A stretch of DNA of 64,000 bases from the NCBI GenBank assembly GCA_011033025.1, contig WFMF01000021.1, positions 868,001 through 932,000 of the forward strand, given 5' to 3'. The translations under genes were made by a program, and so were the position numbers. Each line of letters opens with the position of its first letter. The first letter of the stretch is position 1. Below, one piece after another: positions 45,083 to 56,188 of the stretch. The notes under the pieces are model-generated. The model saw only the letters and a program-made list of their open reading frames with translations, was not told the origin of the DNA and made no database searches. Origin of the DNA: Beroe forskalii. Its lineage: Eukaryota; Ctenophora; Nuda; Beroida; Beroidae.

Positions 45083-45955
45083 CAAGTGAAATTACATTTT
45101 TGTGACAATCCTGTCTGTGATTTCTATACACTTTTATTTTTAGGATATGGCTCAGGGACTTTATTTCCACTTTTTAGTAGACACTTCAAGCATTTTAGTT
45201 CCTTGGCCTCATTTAAGTTGAGATTCCATCCTTTTCTACCTTTTTAACTTCAGTATTTCTTGGCTTTAGAATTTAGGACCTCTAGTTTTGCATACACTTC
45301 TTAATCATTCTTATCTTTTGAATCATTTCGGGGATTTTCTAGTAGAAGGTTTTCGGTCTGACATTACGTTATTTCTGTAATCTGACTGTAATGAACTATT
45401 TCTATTTCTATTATTTGTTACAAAGTTTTGGAAAGTTCCGATTTTCAGCTAAAATATCATGTCAACAAAAAGTGGGCGTGGCACCTACTGGCCAAAATAT
45501 TGGGTCTAGAGCTTAGATAATGGTTTTAATCGATTTCTTGGGTCAAAAAACATGGGTCTAGAGTATAATCATGCCTATGTTCCAATGTTTTGGAAAGTTC
45601 CGATTTTTAGCCAAACTATCCACCACAAAAAGGGCGTGGCCCCTTACTGGCCCAAATATTGGGTCTAGAGCTTAGATAATGGTTTTTAATCGATTTTTCG
45701 TGTCAAAAACATGGGATTAGAGTATAATCATGCCTTATTTGCCATTTTGTGAATTTTCAGTGATTTTCACCAAAAATTCCCGCGGTCAAAAGGGCGTGGC
45801 CATATCTCGAAAGTGCCGACCGGATTTTTGGGATTCTGGTTTGCGACTCCTGGGACCATAATGAATCGAAAACACCCTAAGTCATTGTTCCGAGTTAGTT
45901 CCCTAACTCGTCAAATTTTGCATGTTTTCTACCGGACTAACGGGGAGGTTACCTG

Positions 45956-48220
45956 ATAAGCGCGTAAAAAGTCAAAAATTTGCTAACGTCTTTATATCGC
46001 TCGCTTTATTTCTGGATCAGTTCTGATTGCATTGGCCAAAATTTTGCGAATGAGGTGGCGCATGTAGCGCCGCCGAGTGAAACTTTGCATTAGCAGGCCC
46101 AGCGGGCCTGCTAGTATCTTATATCACGTGAATTCCGGGAATTAAAGAGTTATTATTACCCGTGCAGCCGACCATGCCGAAGGTAAATTTTTGTAAACCG
46201 TGTAAATTCCATGTTGCACGATGGGTCTCGCACGGTTATTGGTCACTGGTTAACAGCAGTGTAACAATGCCAGGAAATGTCATAAAACAATAGAATTGGC
46301 GAATTGGCATTCATTCGTCCTAAACACACAATCTCGCCAAGAATTGACAACCGAGTTACCCTGAATTATATTGAGATTCAGGGAAACAATAACAATCGTG
46401 TTGCACAACATAGCATCAAGACGCATGTATAGCGCAACAATCACACAAAGTAACCAACTCGTGTGCGGGTGAAAGTGGGTGAAAGAATGGAAACTCTCGG
46501 TGTTCCCCCTTATCTGGCACCAAACATTAAGTGCTAACATTGACGTTTCCAACGCAAGGGAGAGACACGTATAATGACATACTATGTTGGCAGCGCAGGG
46601 GTATGACACGCAGTTGAGAGTGACGTATTTATCATGAACTAACACATGTACTTGATGACGTAACATCGTCTGTTTTCCTTGCGCGTGAACTGCACTTCCG
46701 ACACACTTCCATCATCACAATTACTGGCTGATGTTAATATATACTGCAGTGTAAGAACGAGATATCCAGGGAGTGAAAGCTGTGACTGTCCGCAAACAGA
46801 CTCATAGACTCTCTCACTCCTTACAATGTTCCACAGCTCAGGAGAACACGTGTCAAAAGTTAAGTGAACATTCTTCTGCCTGTAATGTGGAAAGGCAAAA
46901 AGTGGATGTATTTTGGTGGGTAGTCTGATAGTCGCCTAGCTGCTGAACAGGCATTTCAGAGTCATGTGATCCCCAAGAAATGCGGATATTGGCAAAACTC
47001 CAATGTTTATCAAAGGAGTGTCATGAGACGGCTGGCAATGTTCCATCAAAGCGTGAAACACTTGGATGCGTTTTACTCCGAAATCAGCTGTGCTGTATAG
47101 AAATAGCAAAATATATCAAAATATTTATTAAAATCAATAAATGAGACTGCTAGCGATAATATAATTTTATGGAAGTGAGTAGCTTTGTATACGCATGAAC
47201 ATTGAACTATTAGCGTACAATCAATCTGTAAAATCAACTTTCTAGTACGCCACCATCAGTGCCATAGAGAGATCTGTATCATGATTTGCTAATTGCTGTA
47301 TATCAAATGTATTGATTGTTGCTCAAACTCATCATATTGTTAAGCCGTGTACAGCGATGGAGATAATATGCCGGTCTTTGTACAATGTATAATGTATATC
47401 TTGATCAAGTCCAGGTAGAATTATGTTCTGCCTCAATGTGTGGAAAATTTCTGAAACAACACCATTGACGATCAAGGAATAAAACTATTATAGACAGACT
47501 TCAATTGTATAGTTGAAGAACTATCGAATAAAACCAAGCCAAATGAAAGGGCACCAGTATTCCTCAACTAGAAGACCCTCTTGAAAAACATAATGCGTCT
47601 CTAAGTGAAGTCATTATCAGAGTTCATAATGGTTCGTTGGTGACGCAAATCGAACTGCGGTCAGAGTGCAAGTTAATTGCAATGTTTATTTTGCGAGGGC
47701 CCTTATTCGATTTGGAGTGCTGTTAATAAACCGAACGTCTTGTAAAGGAAGACGAAATGAAACCGATAGCGGGGCCGCACTAATTACAGCTTTTGATGGT
47801 GATTGGATTACTAATGTATACTCCCCATATACATTCGATTATTGTCTTTCACTACACCCAGTTTGTTTTTATAAAAATTCATAAAAATACCCGGCGAGAT
47901 TTGGGCCCCTGATACCTACCTTACCTACCTATGATGTTTCTAAATTAACAGAACTATAGAACGACAGAGATCAACTGTCAACTTATATTGTTTATAAGAA
48001 AGTGAGCCTAGGATTGTAAAAGATAAGTGTAGTAAATTTTTTCTGTACATACTTCGCGCGAAGATTGTATTGGATTTTGACATTGCATCATCCTCGTTTT
48101 CGGCAGCCGGCACATTGATTTTACACAAACCTGACGTAGGAGAAGTTATTTGACAAATTCAAGAAAACAAACGCTCTGTAATTAACCGAATACATACGCA
48201 GACAAGAATTATAGGGATGT
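45956..48220. other. non-coding, no gene seen
   Basis: Short open frames here have no recognisable content. A TGACGT.ATTATCA-type motif with SYRTCTRTTTTCCTTGC downstream (46620-46685) recurs near 52270-52340, suggesting another diverged dispersed repeat. Confidence 0.4.
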
Positions 48221-48396
48221 AAATAACCACTATTCTAAAGAAACAAGGAAATTGTAAGCCTAGCCGGGGATTGCTGGGGTTAAATCACTATTTTTTGTTT
48301 ATCCTTCAAGTGATAATCCCAGCAATCCCAGCATGGAGCTCCTCTACGAAAGGTAAGGCTGACAATTTCCTTCCTTCTTTAGGATAGTGGTTATTT
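48221..48396. mobile_element. 176-bp inverted-repeat MITE
   Basis: AAATAACCACTATTCTAAAG and GGAAATTGTAAGCC at the left match inverted GGATAGTGGTTATTT and GGCTGACAATTTCC at the right. GGGATTGCTGGG and CCCAGCAATCCC pair inside. No clear target duplication is visible. Confidence 0.75.
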
Positions 48397-48587
48397 GACA
48401 GAACAGTCCTCTTTGCTGGCCATAGTTTCCTCCGCTTAGAGTCAATACAATTTCCTTATTCCTTAGCTGCACTCCACGATTTAACCCTCTTATCATTGGG
48501 TCTCAAACACCGACCTTATTTATGATAGAATTGATCATATTGCCTACTAACTACTTACATACAACACTGACTTACTTCTTACTTTAA

Positions 48588-49199
48588 AGGACGAGTAAAG
48601 CGAAATTTAAGGGATATAAAAAATTGCATATTATGATAGGTATCATAATTAAAAGTACTTTAGTCAAAGTCCGATGTTTCTATTCACTTCCTACCGCACG
48701 CTATAGCTAAATCAAAGGGCAATTCTAGGCGCAAAATATGATGCATTATGGTCCCCAGTATCAAATTACACCCTCAGTTCACTATGTAAACACAGTATAT
48801 ATAGCACTGATTTTGAAGTTTTAATTGATTTTTCATGCCCCGATTACTAATTAGATAGATTTGTTAGTTATTATTATTGACTCAGAAAATTGATAATTCC
48901 ACTACACGAAAAAAAAATGGTGTTTAACCACTCATATGGGATGGATTTAAATTATTCCAAAACGCAAGGTAAAAAACATGCAAAGTACATAACATGCAAG
49001 GTCGCGTGATATAGGAAGGGGACCAGATTTCGACATCAAGTGCATGTTATGTATGATAAATATATGGAAGGGAATATCTCGTCTTGTGGGTGTGGTAGAA
49101 TCTTCGTTTTTTGACGATTAGATTGGAGAATTGCCCTCGATTCTGTGTAAAAGGTCTCAGAACGATATTTGAACAAAATTTCTTCGCTTTACTCGTCCT
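48588..49199. mobile_element. 612-bp MITE with TTAA target duplication
   Basis: The ends are inverted copies of AGGACGAGTAAAGCGAA. TTAA flanks both sides (48584-48587 and 49200-49203). TTAA duplications are characteristic of piggyBac and Kolobok elements; the family is inferred. The interior has no transposase frame, so it is non-autonomous. Confidence 0.85.
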
Positions 49200-49524
49200 T
49201 TAATATAACATTACAGACATGAATTGATCGTATTGCAGCACTACTGCGATATGTACCTACATGACAATAATACCCTAAATCGGTTCTACTTTTTTTCTTA
49301 CTTTTTTTGATAAAAATGTCCCTGTTACAGTGTCACGCAGGTGCAAATAACAGAAAGTTTAGAATTACGGAAAGTGAAAGTCTCGAACTGCTTTGCGAGA
49401 AACAAAGTTGTTCAACTATATAAATACCGCTAGAATCACCACTCTTAAAAGATTATAATGAAGGTGTTCCTGAGCCGTGAAAACAAGGGAGAGATGTTCG
49501 TGGTGCATTAAAATATTATGGACA

Positions 49525-49701
49525 CACAAATAGTTTCAAAAAGGAGCAACAAACTTTGAATCGTCACAGCTTTGAGTGAATTTAGAGGGAGAGAGTGAGA
49601 TTCTTGAGAGAAATAATTGTAAGATACCTATTAAGCAAAATTCTCGTGGGTCAAAGCTGTGACGATTCAAAGCCTATTTCTCCTTTTAGAAACTATTTGT
49701 G
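49525..49701. mobile_element. 177-bp inverted-repeat MITE
   Basis: CACAAATAGTTTC and GAATCGTCACAGCTTTGA at the left pair with inverted copies at the right (TCAAAGCTGTGACGATTC, then GAAACTATTTGTG). The target duplication is not resolved. Confidence 0.7.
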
Positions 49702-52700
49702 AGAAACTATTCTGGAGAAAATTATTGAAAGATATAAAGCAAAATTCTCGTGGGTTAAAGGGTAAAAAGCTATCACGATGCGTATCATGAGACGAGGCTG
49801 ATTCGAATACGAAGCAAATATACGAGGAACACTTATTGCCTCAGCTCAATTAAGTATGTCAGAAAGAATCAAGGGATACTTAAGAGACAATTAAGAGAAA
49901 TCGAGAGAAAATCAAGAAAAAATGAAGAAAGAATCGAGAAAGAGACGAAAAATTAAAATAATGCAAATCAAGAAACGTTTTTTGATGGATTCTTCGTAAC
50001 TACGACGTGTAGTGCACGAGTATAGCATGACACATCTAAACGTAACATAACATGTACACAATGTACTGTCTATACACCTTGCAAGCGTGTTTGACACTGT
50101 CACGTGTGTTTTGCAATATATATCAAAAGATGTATGAGCTGTTCAACTGGGACACGGGGGAAAGAAATCACGTTGCAGCGTGATCTGACACGTGGTTAGT
50201 ACGAAACGTGGGGTTTCCAAGTGACGTGATTACCACACGTGACGTACTGTGTGTCTGTGGGGCCCTCTTCTCGTGGGATCCCGAAATCGTCATCGACCAA
50301 TCAGCGTGCGAGTTGGCAGTCAACTCGCGCGCTGATTGGTCAATGTCAAATAGACCTGTGGGTAAGGGATTGTATTATACACGCCACTGGATGAAAGCGT
50401 CAACTAACGACCAAAAGACGGACTCTAATAGCACACTGCACGCTACACTCTCCTTGGTGGCACCGCGAGCAGAAAACGACGCTCATTTACGTCATCAAAT
50501 CACCATTATAAGCGCAGACAATGACGTCATCAGCTCACTTTTATAAACCCTGATACTGACATCACAATCGCTAGTGTGCGTCACAGAGTCAAGGAGAGAC
50601 CCGTTTAAGTAATAAGCACGACATTGTGCTGCTTTATTCTGAAAGTAACCATTAATTATGTATTAACATGCAGCTGGGCCTTTGTAACGTCCTGCAAGTC
50701 ACGAACGAATTAGAGGGGCGTCGGTCATCATCTGAGTTTAGAGCGGTTAACTGATGGAGACACAATGATAACTTAATTATTCATCGTATTGTATGTACAA
50801 TTGTGTTGCTAATTTGACAAAATAGAAAACTTTTTAAAACCCAGAGAGACTGGCGATGTTCCACACAGTAAGTCGATAAATATCAGAATTCTCAAATTTG
50901 ATTGGTTTGACATGTTCTGCTAGACTGATATCACTTCAAACTAAAAACCTAGGTGTTTTTTTCCGAGAAATTGATCGTGCGCGCGGTATTAATTTCAATT
51001 GCAACTCAAAACTTCACAGTACCTGACTTTTCGCTGCTAGCTGTTTTCTATGACCTACACTGAACACAGATAGCTCACGAAAAGTAGGCAGTTCGGTTTG
51101 ATCAATTCCGTACTCTTGGCCATGAAAATGGCGTCACTCAAGTTTGTCAGTTATTCCAGCGCGACCTCGACAATAATAGAGCTAGTTGGTAAGTGTTGAA
51201 AAGCGAGCGTGCTGCTGAGAATTCAGTTCACTATCGACTAGATGGGTCAGAAAGTGCGTCATTATATTAAGGTTAGGGCAGTGTGAAGGTGACGTTAAAA
51301 TTATGTTTTGGGCGCGAGTTTTATTAAAAGTTATGCAGTGCATCAATGCGACGTCGAGTAATGAAAGCAATATAAATAGTAGGTACTAAAACCAGTAGGT
51401 AGACAGTCAGTCTGACCGACACATAAGTAGTGGGCACCGATGAAAGAGCGATGGGATGGTTTAGAAAGTAATGATGGTGCAACGTCATAAGTTCACCACA
51501 TTTCACCAAGATACTTGCATCAACCTTCACAGTAGGTTTGTTTATTCAAAAGATTATTGATTGAACTTGAACGAGACTTGGGTACAAGTACCTCTAGGGT
51601 TCACTTTTAGGACATAAACTTCAATTCTGTACTTCTGATTCACAAGCTAAACATTAAATCTTAACAAAACTATACAGTTAATTAATCTATGCTTCCTATC
51701 CATGAAATCAGTGGGTCATCATTTCTTTACGAATTTCTTTACTCAAGAGTCAAGACTAGCTTACGTTGATTGAAATTTAATTTAAAACAGGAATTGAAAG
51801 ATTAAAGAGGACTCAACAAAAACAAACGATATGAATATTCATGTAGGAAAAGCAGGAAGTAACATACCCATGCAACATTAGGAATATTTAACTTTAAATT
51901 GTCGGAAATTACTTGAGATTTTAATGTAAGAATTAAATTAAACGGGAATTAACGTTGCCGTAACTAGTTCTCAAACCAATATTAAAGTAGGAATAGTAGG
52001 AAGTGAGAAGTTACCAGAGAAACTGGTTAATGACATGTGCAAAGGGAAGGAAGGAACTAGGAACATGCAATTAAAAGAAACGATTTAGTAACGATTTATT
52101 AGGAAACATGCGAACAAGAAATTAACTAAATGTATAAAAAGGCTAGGAAAGGAGGGGTGAAGTGCTGTTGGCACTTAGAGTGTTGTGTCTAATATAGGGA
52201 TTCCCACCAATGAGCAATGACACATTTCTCGTGAAGCACATTCCATAAGCTTTTATAGTCGAGGCAGCAGGGGGTGACGTCATTATCATGTGTTATAATG
52301 GTGAGTTGTTAACGTGACATAGTCTATTTTCCTTGCTCTGGAGGGGTATACGTATCACGCCGTGTGGAAGTGTCACTTCTGATGCCAGAACTTATGAAGA
52401 TATGTCATATAATGGGAGTCAGGGAATATGTTGCTTGTTAGGGGAAGTATCGCCAATGGCAGGGGATATGTGTTTGACGTCTTGCCTGTTGACATGTCGT
52501 ACTAATCATTTCTACGGAACTTTAGGACTGTCTCATGAGATGTTGCTGTTTATAATATGTTGCAAAACACTTAAACGGACATTATTCAATGTTTAAATGG
52601 GTGCTCTCTTATCGCGTTAGTTTCTTGGAATAAGGACCCAAAGGCCCAATGGTTGACCTCCGAATATTCCAGGAAAAATTGTTTATCAAAATGAGTAGTG

Positions 52701-52970
52701 TATATTCATTATTCACATAGCAACAGTTTTCTGAAGATTCGACTCAAATTCATTCGAATGAATCAGAGTTGAATCAATCTAAGTTTGAAAAAGCCAATAA
52801 TAAACACAATACTAAAAGAAAAAATCAAATTTTAATTCAATATAATATTTCATATGATAATAATCAACAACAAAGCATGGCTGATCACCAGGCTGCTCAT
52901 TGGCTCGCTGCATGTGAAATTCCAATATACAAATCAAACGTAAGGATATATGCTTGGCCTTTCTTACCCC
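49702..52970. other. non-coding with a dispersed hairpin repeat
   Basis: No gene is recognised. The CCAAT-hairpin repeat at 50278-50369 is the only clear feature. 51540-52200 is AT-rich and featureless. Confidence 0.45.
50278..50369. repeat. dispersed CCAAT-hairpin repeat, copy 2
   Basis: This is the best copy of the repeat: CCCGAAATCGTCATCGACCA then an inverted pair CAATCAGCGTGCGAGTTGGC / CAACTCGCGCGCTGATTGG, then AATAGACCTGTGGGTAAG. It is shared with 30709 and partly with 33108. Confidence 0.7.
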
Positions 52971-55900
52971 GTTGTTCCTGTACAGAATATCTGCGGCAGA
53001 TCTGCAGTGGATCTGCGGTTATTAAAATGTGCTGTGAATCTTCTGTCCGATGTTCCGTAAAATATGCGGTCATTAAAATCTGCAGTGCAGATCGAGTGCA
53101 GATCGACTGCAGATCGAGGGAATATTATCTGCTGTGGAAATCAACAACAGATCGAGTGCAGATTCTGCGCTGCTCCAATTAAGTGGAGAAGTCACGTGAC
53201 CTACAGTAAAAACTCATTGGGCTTCCTGAATGTTAATTGGGAAAATGGACCAGTTCATGTGATTAATTAGTGAACGCTAGTTCACTTTCCAATTCGAACG
53301 AAATTTCTAGGACAATTATAAGCAAAGATATGCCATGAATCATTTCAGAACCAAATTACCCGAATGAATTGAATAGCTACGCTATCAAACAGATGTTATT
53401 TTGATAACCACATAATATTTCGATAACTGGGACTCTCAATATTTGAAATGCGACGGAAAATGATCCTTCAAGCGATCAGAAACAGCTGTTAATGCTAGTT
53501 ACCCAATCAAGTAACATTATCCTGGTTAGCAAGCCAAATTAACCCATCAAGCGTGAAATTGCAATGATGCCACTACTCAATTGTACTGGGATAACTGAAT
53601 TTTGCTTCACATTGTTTTTATTGCTGTAGATCTCTTTAGGCAATTAGTGACATTAGTTCCTAATCTACGTTATGGCGTGGGTACACAGAACACGTCGTCC
53701 TTTATTTGCCAATGTTCAGTTGATTTCAATATCATAGAGTTGTCCTGACTCCCATGATTTTTCCTACATTTTCCACTTACCACTCTGATGGCAGACGCCA
53801 GTCTACCTACTACCTACTCAACTTACATAAACTCTGCTGACAAATCCGATTTAAGTCCACTACGAGTGTTAGTCCTCTAAGAGTGTTAGTCCACTAAGAG
53901 TGTTAGTCCACTAAGAAGCTAAGAGTGTTAGTCCACTAAGAGTGTTCGTCCACTAAGAGTGTTAGTCCACTAAGAGTGTTAGTCCACTAAGAGTGATAGT
54001 CCACTAAGAGTGTAAGTCCACTAAGAGTGTTAGTCTACGAAAAGTGATAGTCCACAAAGAGTGTTAGTCCACTAAGAGTGATAGTCCACTAAGAGTGATA
54101 GTCCACTAAGAATGTTAGTCCACTAAGAGTGTTAGTCCACTAAGAGTGTTAGTCCACTAAGAGTGTTAGTCCACTAAGAGTGATAGTCCATTGAGAGTGT
54201 TAGTCCACTAAGAGTGTTAGTCCACTAAGAGTGATAGTCCACTAAGAGTGTTAGTCCACTAAGAGTGATAGTCCACTGAGAGTGTTAGTCCACTAAGAGT
54301 GTTAGTCCACTAAGAGTGTAAGTCCACTAAGAGTGTTAGTCCACTAAGAGTGTTAGTCCACTAAGAGTGATAGTCCACTAAGAGTGATAGACCACTAAGA
54401 GTGTTAGTCCACTAAGAGTGTTAGTCCACTAAGAGTGTTAGTCCACTAAGAGTGTTAGTCCACTAAGAGTGATAGTCCACTAAGCGTGTTAGTCCACTAA
54501 GACTTAAGAGTGATAGTCCACTAAGAGTGTTAGTCCACTAAGAGTGTTAGCCCACTAAGAGTGTTAGTCCACTAAGAGTGTTAGTCCACTAAGAGTGTTA
54601 GTCCACTAAGTGTGTTAGTCCACTAAGAGTGTTAGTCCACTAAGAGTGTTAGTCCACGAAGAATGATAGTCCACTAAGACTAAAGAGCGTGAGTCCACTA
54701 AGTCAGCAGAGTTAACATAAATAATAAATTGAGTAGGTAGTAGGTAGACTGGCGTCTGCCATCAGAGTGATAAGTGGAAAAGATAACCTCTCTGATCTCA
54801 ATCCGCTCATATTCCATTCTGTTCCTAGTTCACCTACTCTGATACCAGTCCATTTGACACTCTGACGTCTGTCCTGAGTCTACTTTTCAGTTTTCACTCT
54901 GATCTCGGTCTGCTAACGACTCTGCACCCAATCAAATGTCCATTTCCCACTCTGATCCCAATCTGCTTAGCACTCAGTTCCCTTACAAGGTAATTTACTA
55001 CGTTTGTATGATAATCCATGTTCTAATTACCGAGCCTCTGATTCTTGTCCAATCTTCATTTCACACTCATCTCAATCCAGTTAAGCAGTTACCACTCTGA
55101 TCCCATTCCACTTGCCACTCTGATTTCTGAACCCATTCTACTCACCAATCTGATCTCAGTCTGCTTAGTGCTTACCACTCTGAACCCATTCTACTTACCA
55201 ATCTGATATCAGTCTGCTTACCACTCTGAACCAGTTCAACGGCCATTTGCCACTCTGATGCCAATTGCCAATGATCCACGTTAGCACCCGGATCTCAGTT
55301 CAGCGTTCAATTTCTACGCAGATTCCATTCCACTATGATCTCAATCCACTTACGAGGACTTCCAGTGACTAAATTACAACACTCATCCCAATCCCTCTGA
55401 TCCCAGCCCGCTCACCACTCTGTACGCAGTCTAATACCCATTTACCACTTTGAATGACGCTCATATGCCACCCTGGTATCAGTATTGCTACTGAGTCCAA
55501 TTTCCACTCTAATTCCCGCCCATATTAACCACTTAAACCCTCTCCATTTGCCGAACTGTTTCACGACTTTAGTCCTGAGTCCACTTTCCACTCCCATTCC
55601 TGTTTACTAAACACTTTTATCCCAGTCGACCTGTTCATCCCAGTCAAATGAACATTTACCACTTTGATCTCAATACATGGCAGTTACCGCTCTCATCCCA
55701 TTCTAGTTCTACCACCAATCCGATCCCAAGTCACTTACGACTCTGAACTCATTCCAATGTCCATCTACTACTCTGATGCAAATTAGCACTCTGATCCGAG
55801 CTCAATCTTTCTATGCCCATTTCAACCACGTTATCTAATCATGCTATCCAAGTCCATTTGCCAATAGGCGCCCTGATTCCATTCCAATTGTAACCAATCT

Positions 55901-56188
55901 GAACTCTTTCCACTATACATCAATGAATAATACATTATTACATTCATTGAAATTATATTACAATTTTGATCTATTGCTACAAAATTGCTGATAGAAAGTT
56001 TGCTGGGGTTTGATTTCTATGCAGGGCGTGTCAATATGGATGTAAGCCACTTACACTCAATCTGCTGCTGTACAGGAACATCGGACAGAAATATTCCCTA
56101 GATCTGCAGTAGAACAGCAGTTTTTAATTCAATTGCAGCTTTTAATTGAACCGCAGATCCACAGCAGATATTCTGTACAGGAACAACG
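52971..56188. mobile_element. foldback element F with an internal 17-bp satellite
   Basis: The ends share GTTGTTCCTGTACAGAATAT and then CTGC.GATCTGCGGTT in inverted orientation (left tip about 52971, right tip about 56188). A second inverted pair starting TTTTCCACTTA.CACTCTGATG flanks the central array (left about 53775-53840, right about 54715-54785). The right half (54790-55920) is a long run of degenerate CCACTCTGATCCCA-type repeats that has no full partner on the left. No target duplication could be defined. It may be two nested elements rather than one. Confidence 0.7.
53855..54712. repeat. tandem array of the 17-mer AGTCCACTAAGAGTGTT
   Basis: About 50 head-to-tail copies with few variants (GATAG for GTTAG is the main one) make a uniform satellite between inverted flanks inside foldback F. 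There are no spacers between units, so it is not a CRISPR array. Confidence 0.95.

Larger units (their letters stand above)
39385..45416 (+). mobile_element. 5'-truncated LINE inserted in foldback D and itself split by foldback E
   Basis: The insert interrupts a D unit between ATAATCATGCC and TTACAAAGTTTTGG, which are nearly adjacent in intact units. It starts inside the endonuclease region of ORF2. It ends in an ATTTCTATTTCT tail, the same kind of short-repeat 3' tail as the LINE at 17775. About four bases of the D unit seem lost at the junction, and there is no long target duplication. Confidence 0.82.
36665..45955. mobile_element. foldback element D, arms of about 162-bp tandem units, split by a LINE
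   Basis: The left arm opens near 36665 (AGTCCGGTCGAAAA) and runs through GGAACAATGACTTAGGGTG. It continues into tandem units of about 162 bp (starts near 36875, 37036, 37197, 37361 and 37548) containing CTCTAGACCCAATATTTTGG and GCCACGCCCACTTTTTG. Inverted units lie at about 38870-39384 and 45417-45750, ending in the reverse complement of the left tip (CTACCGGACT, near 45932). Between these inverted units sits LINE 39385-45416. Without the LINE the element would be about 3.3 kb. No target duplication was found. The middle (37650-38860) is single-copy and holds one candidate reading frame. Confidence 0.85.

Noticed and set aside
46280-46666. 128-codon minus-strand open frame as a gene
   Set aside because: No recognisable family, splice context or conserved pattern; AT-rich flanks and a chance-level length.
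53855-54712. CRISPR-like array
   Set aside because: The units follow each other directly with no spacers and the DNA is animal; it is a satellite.
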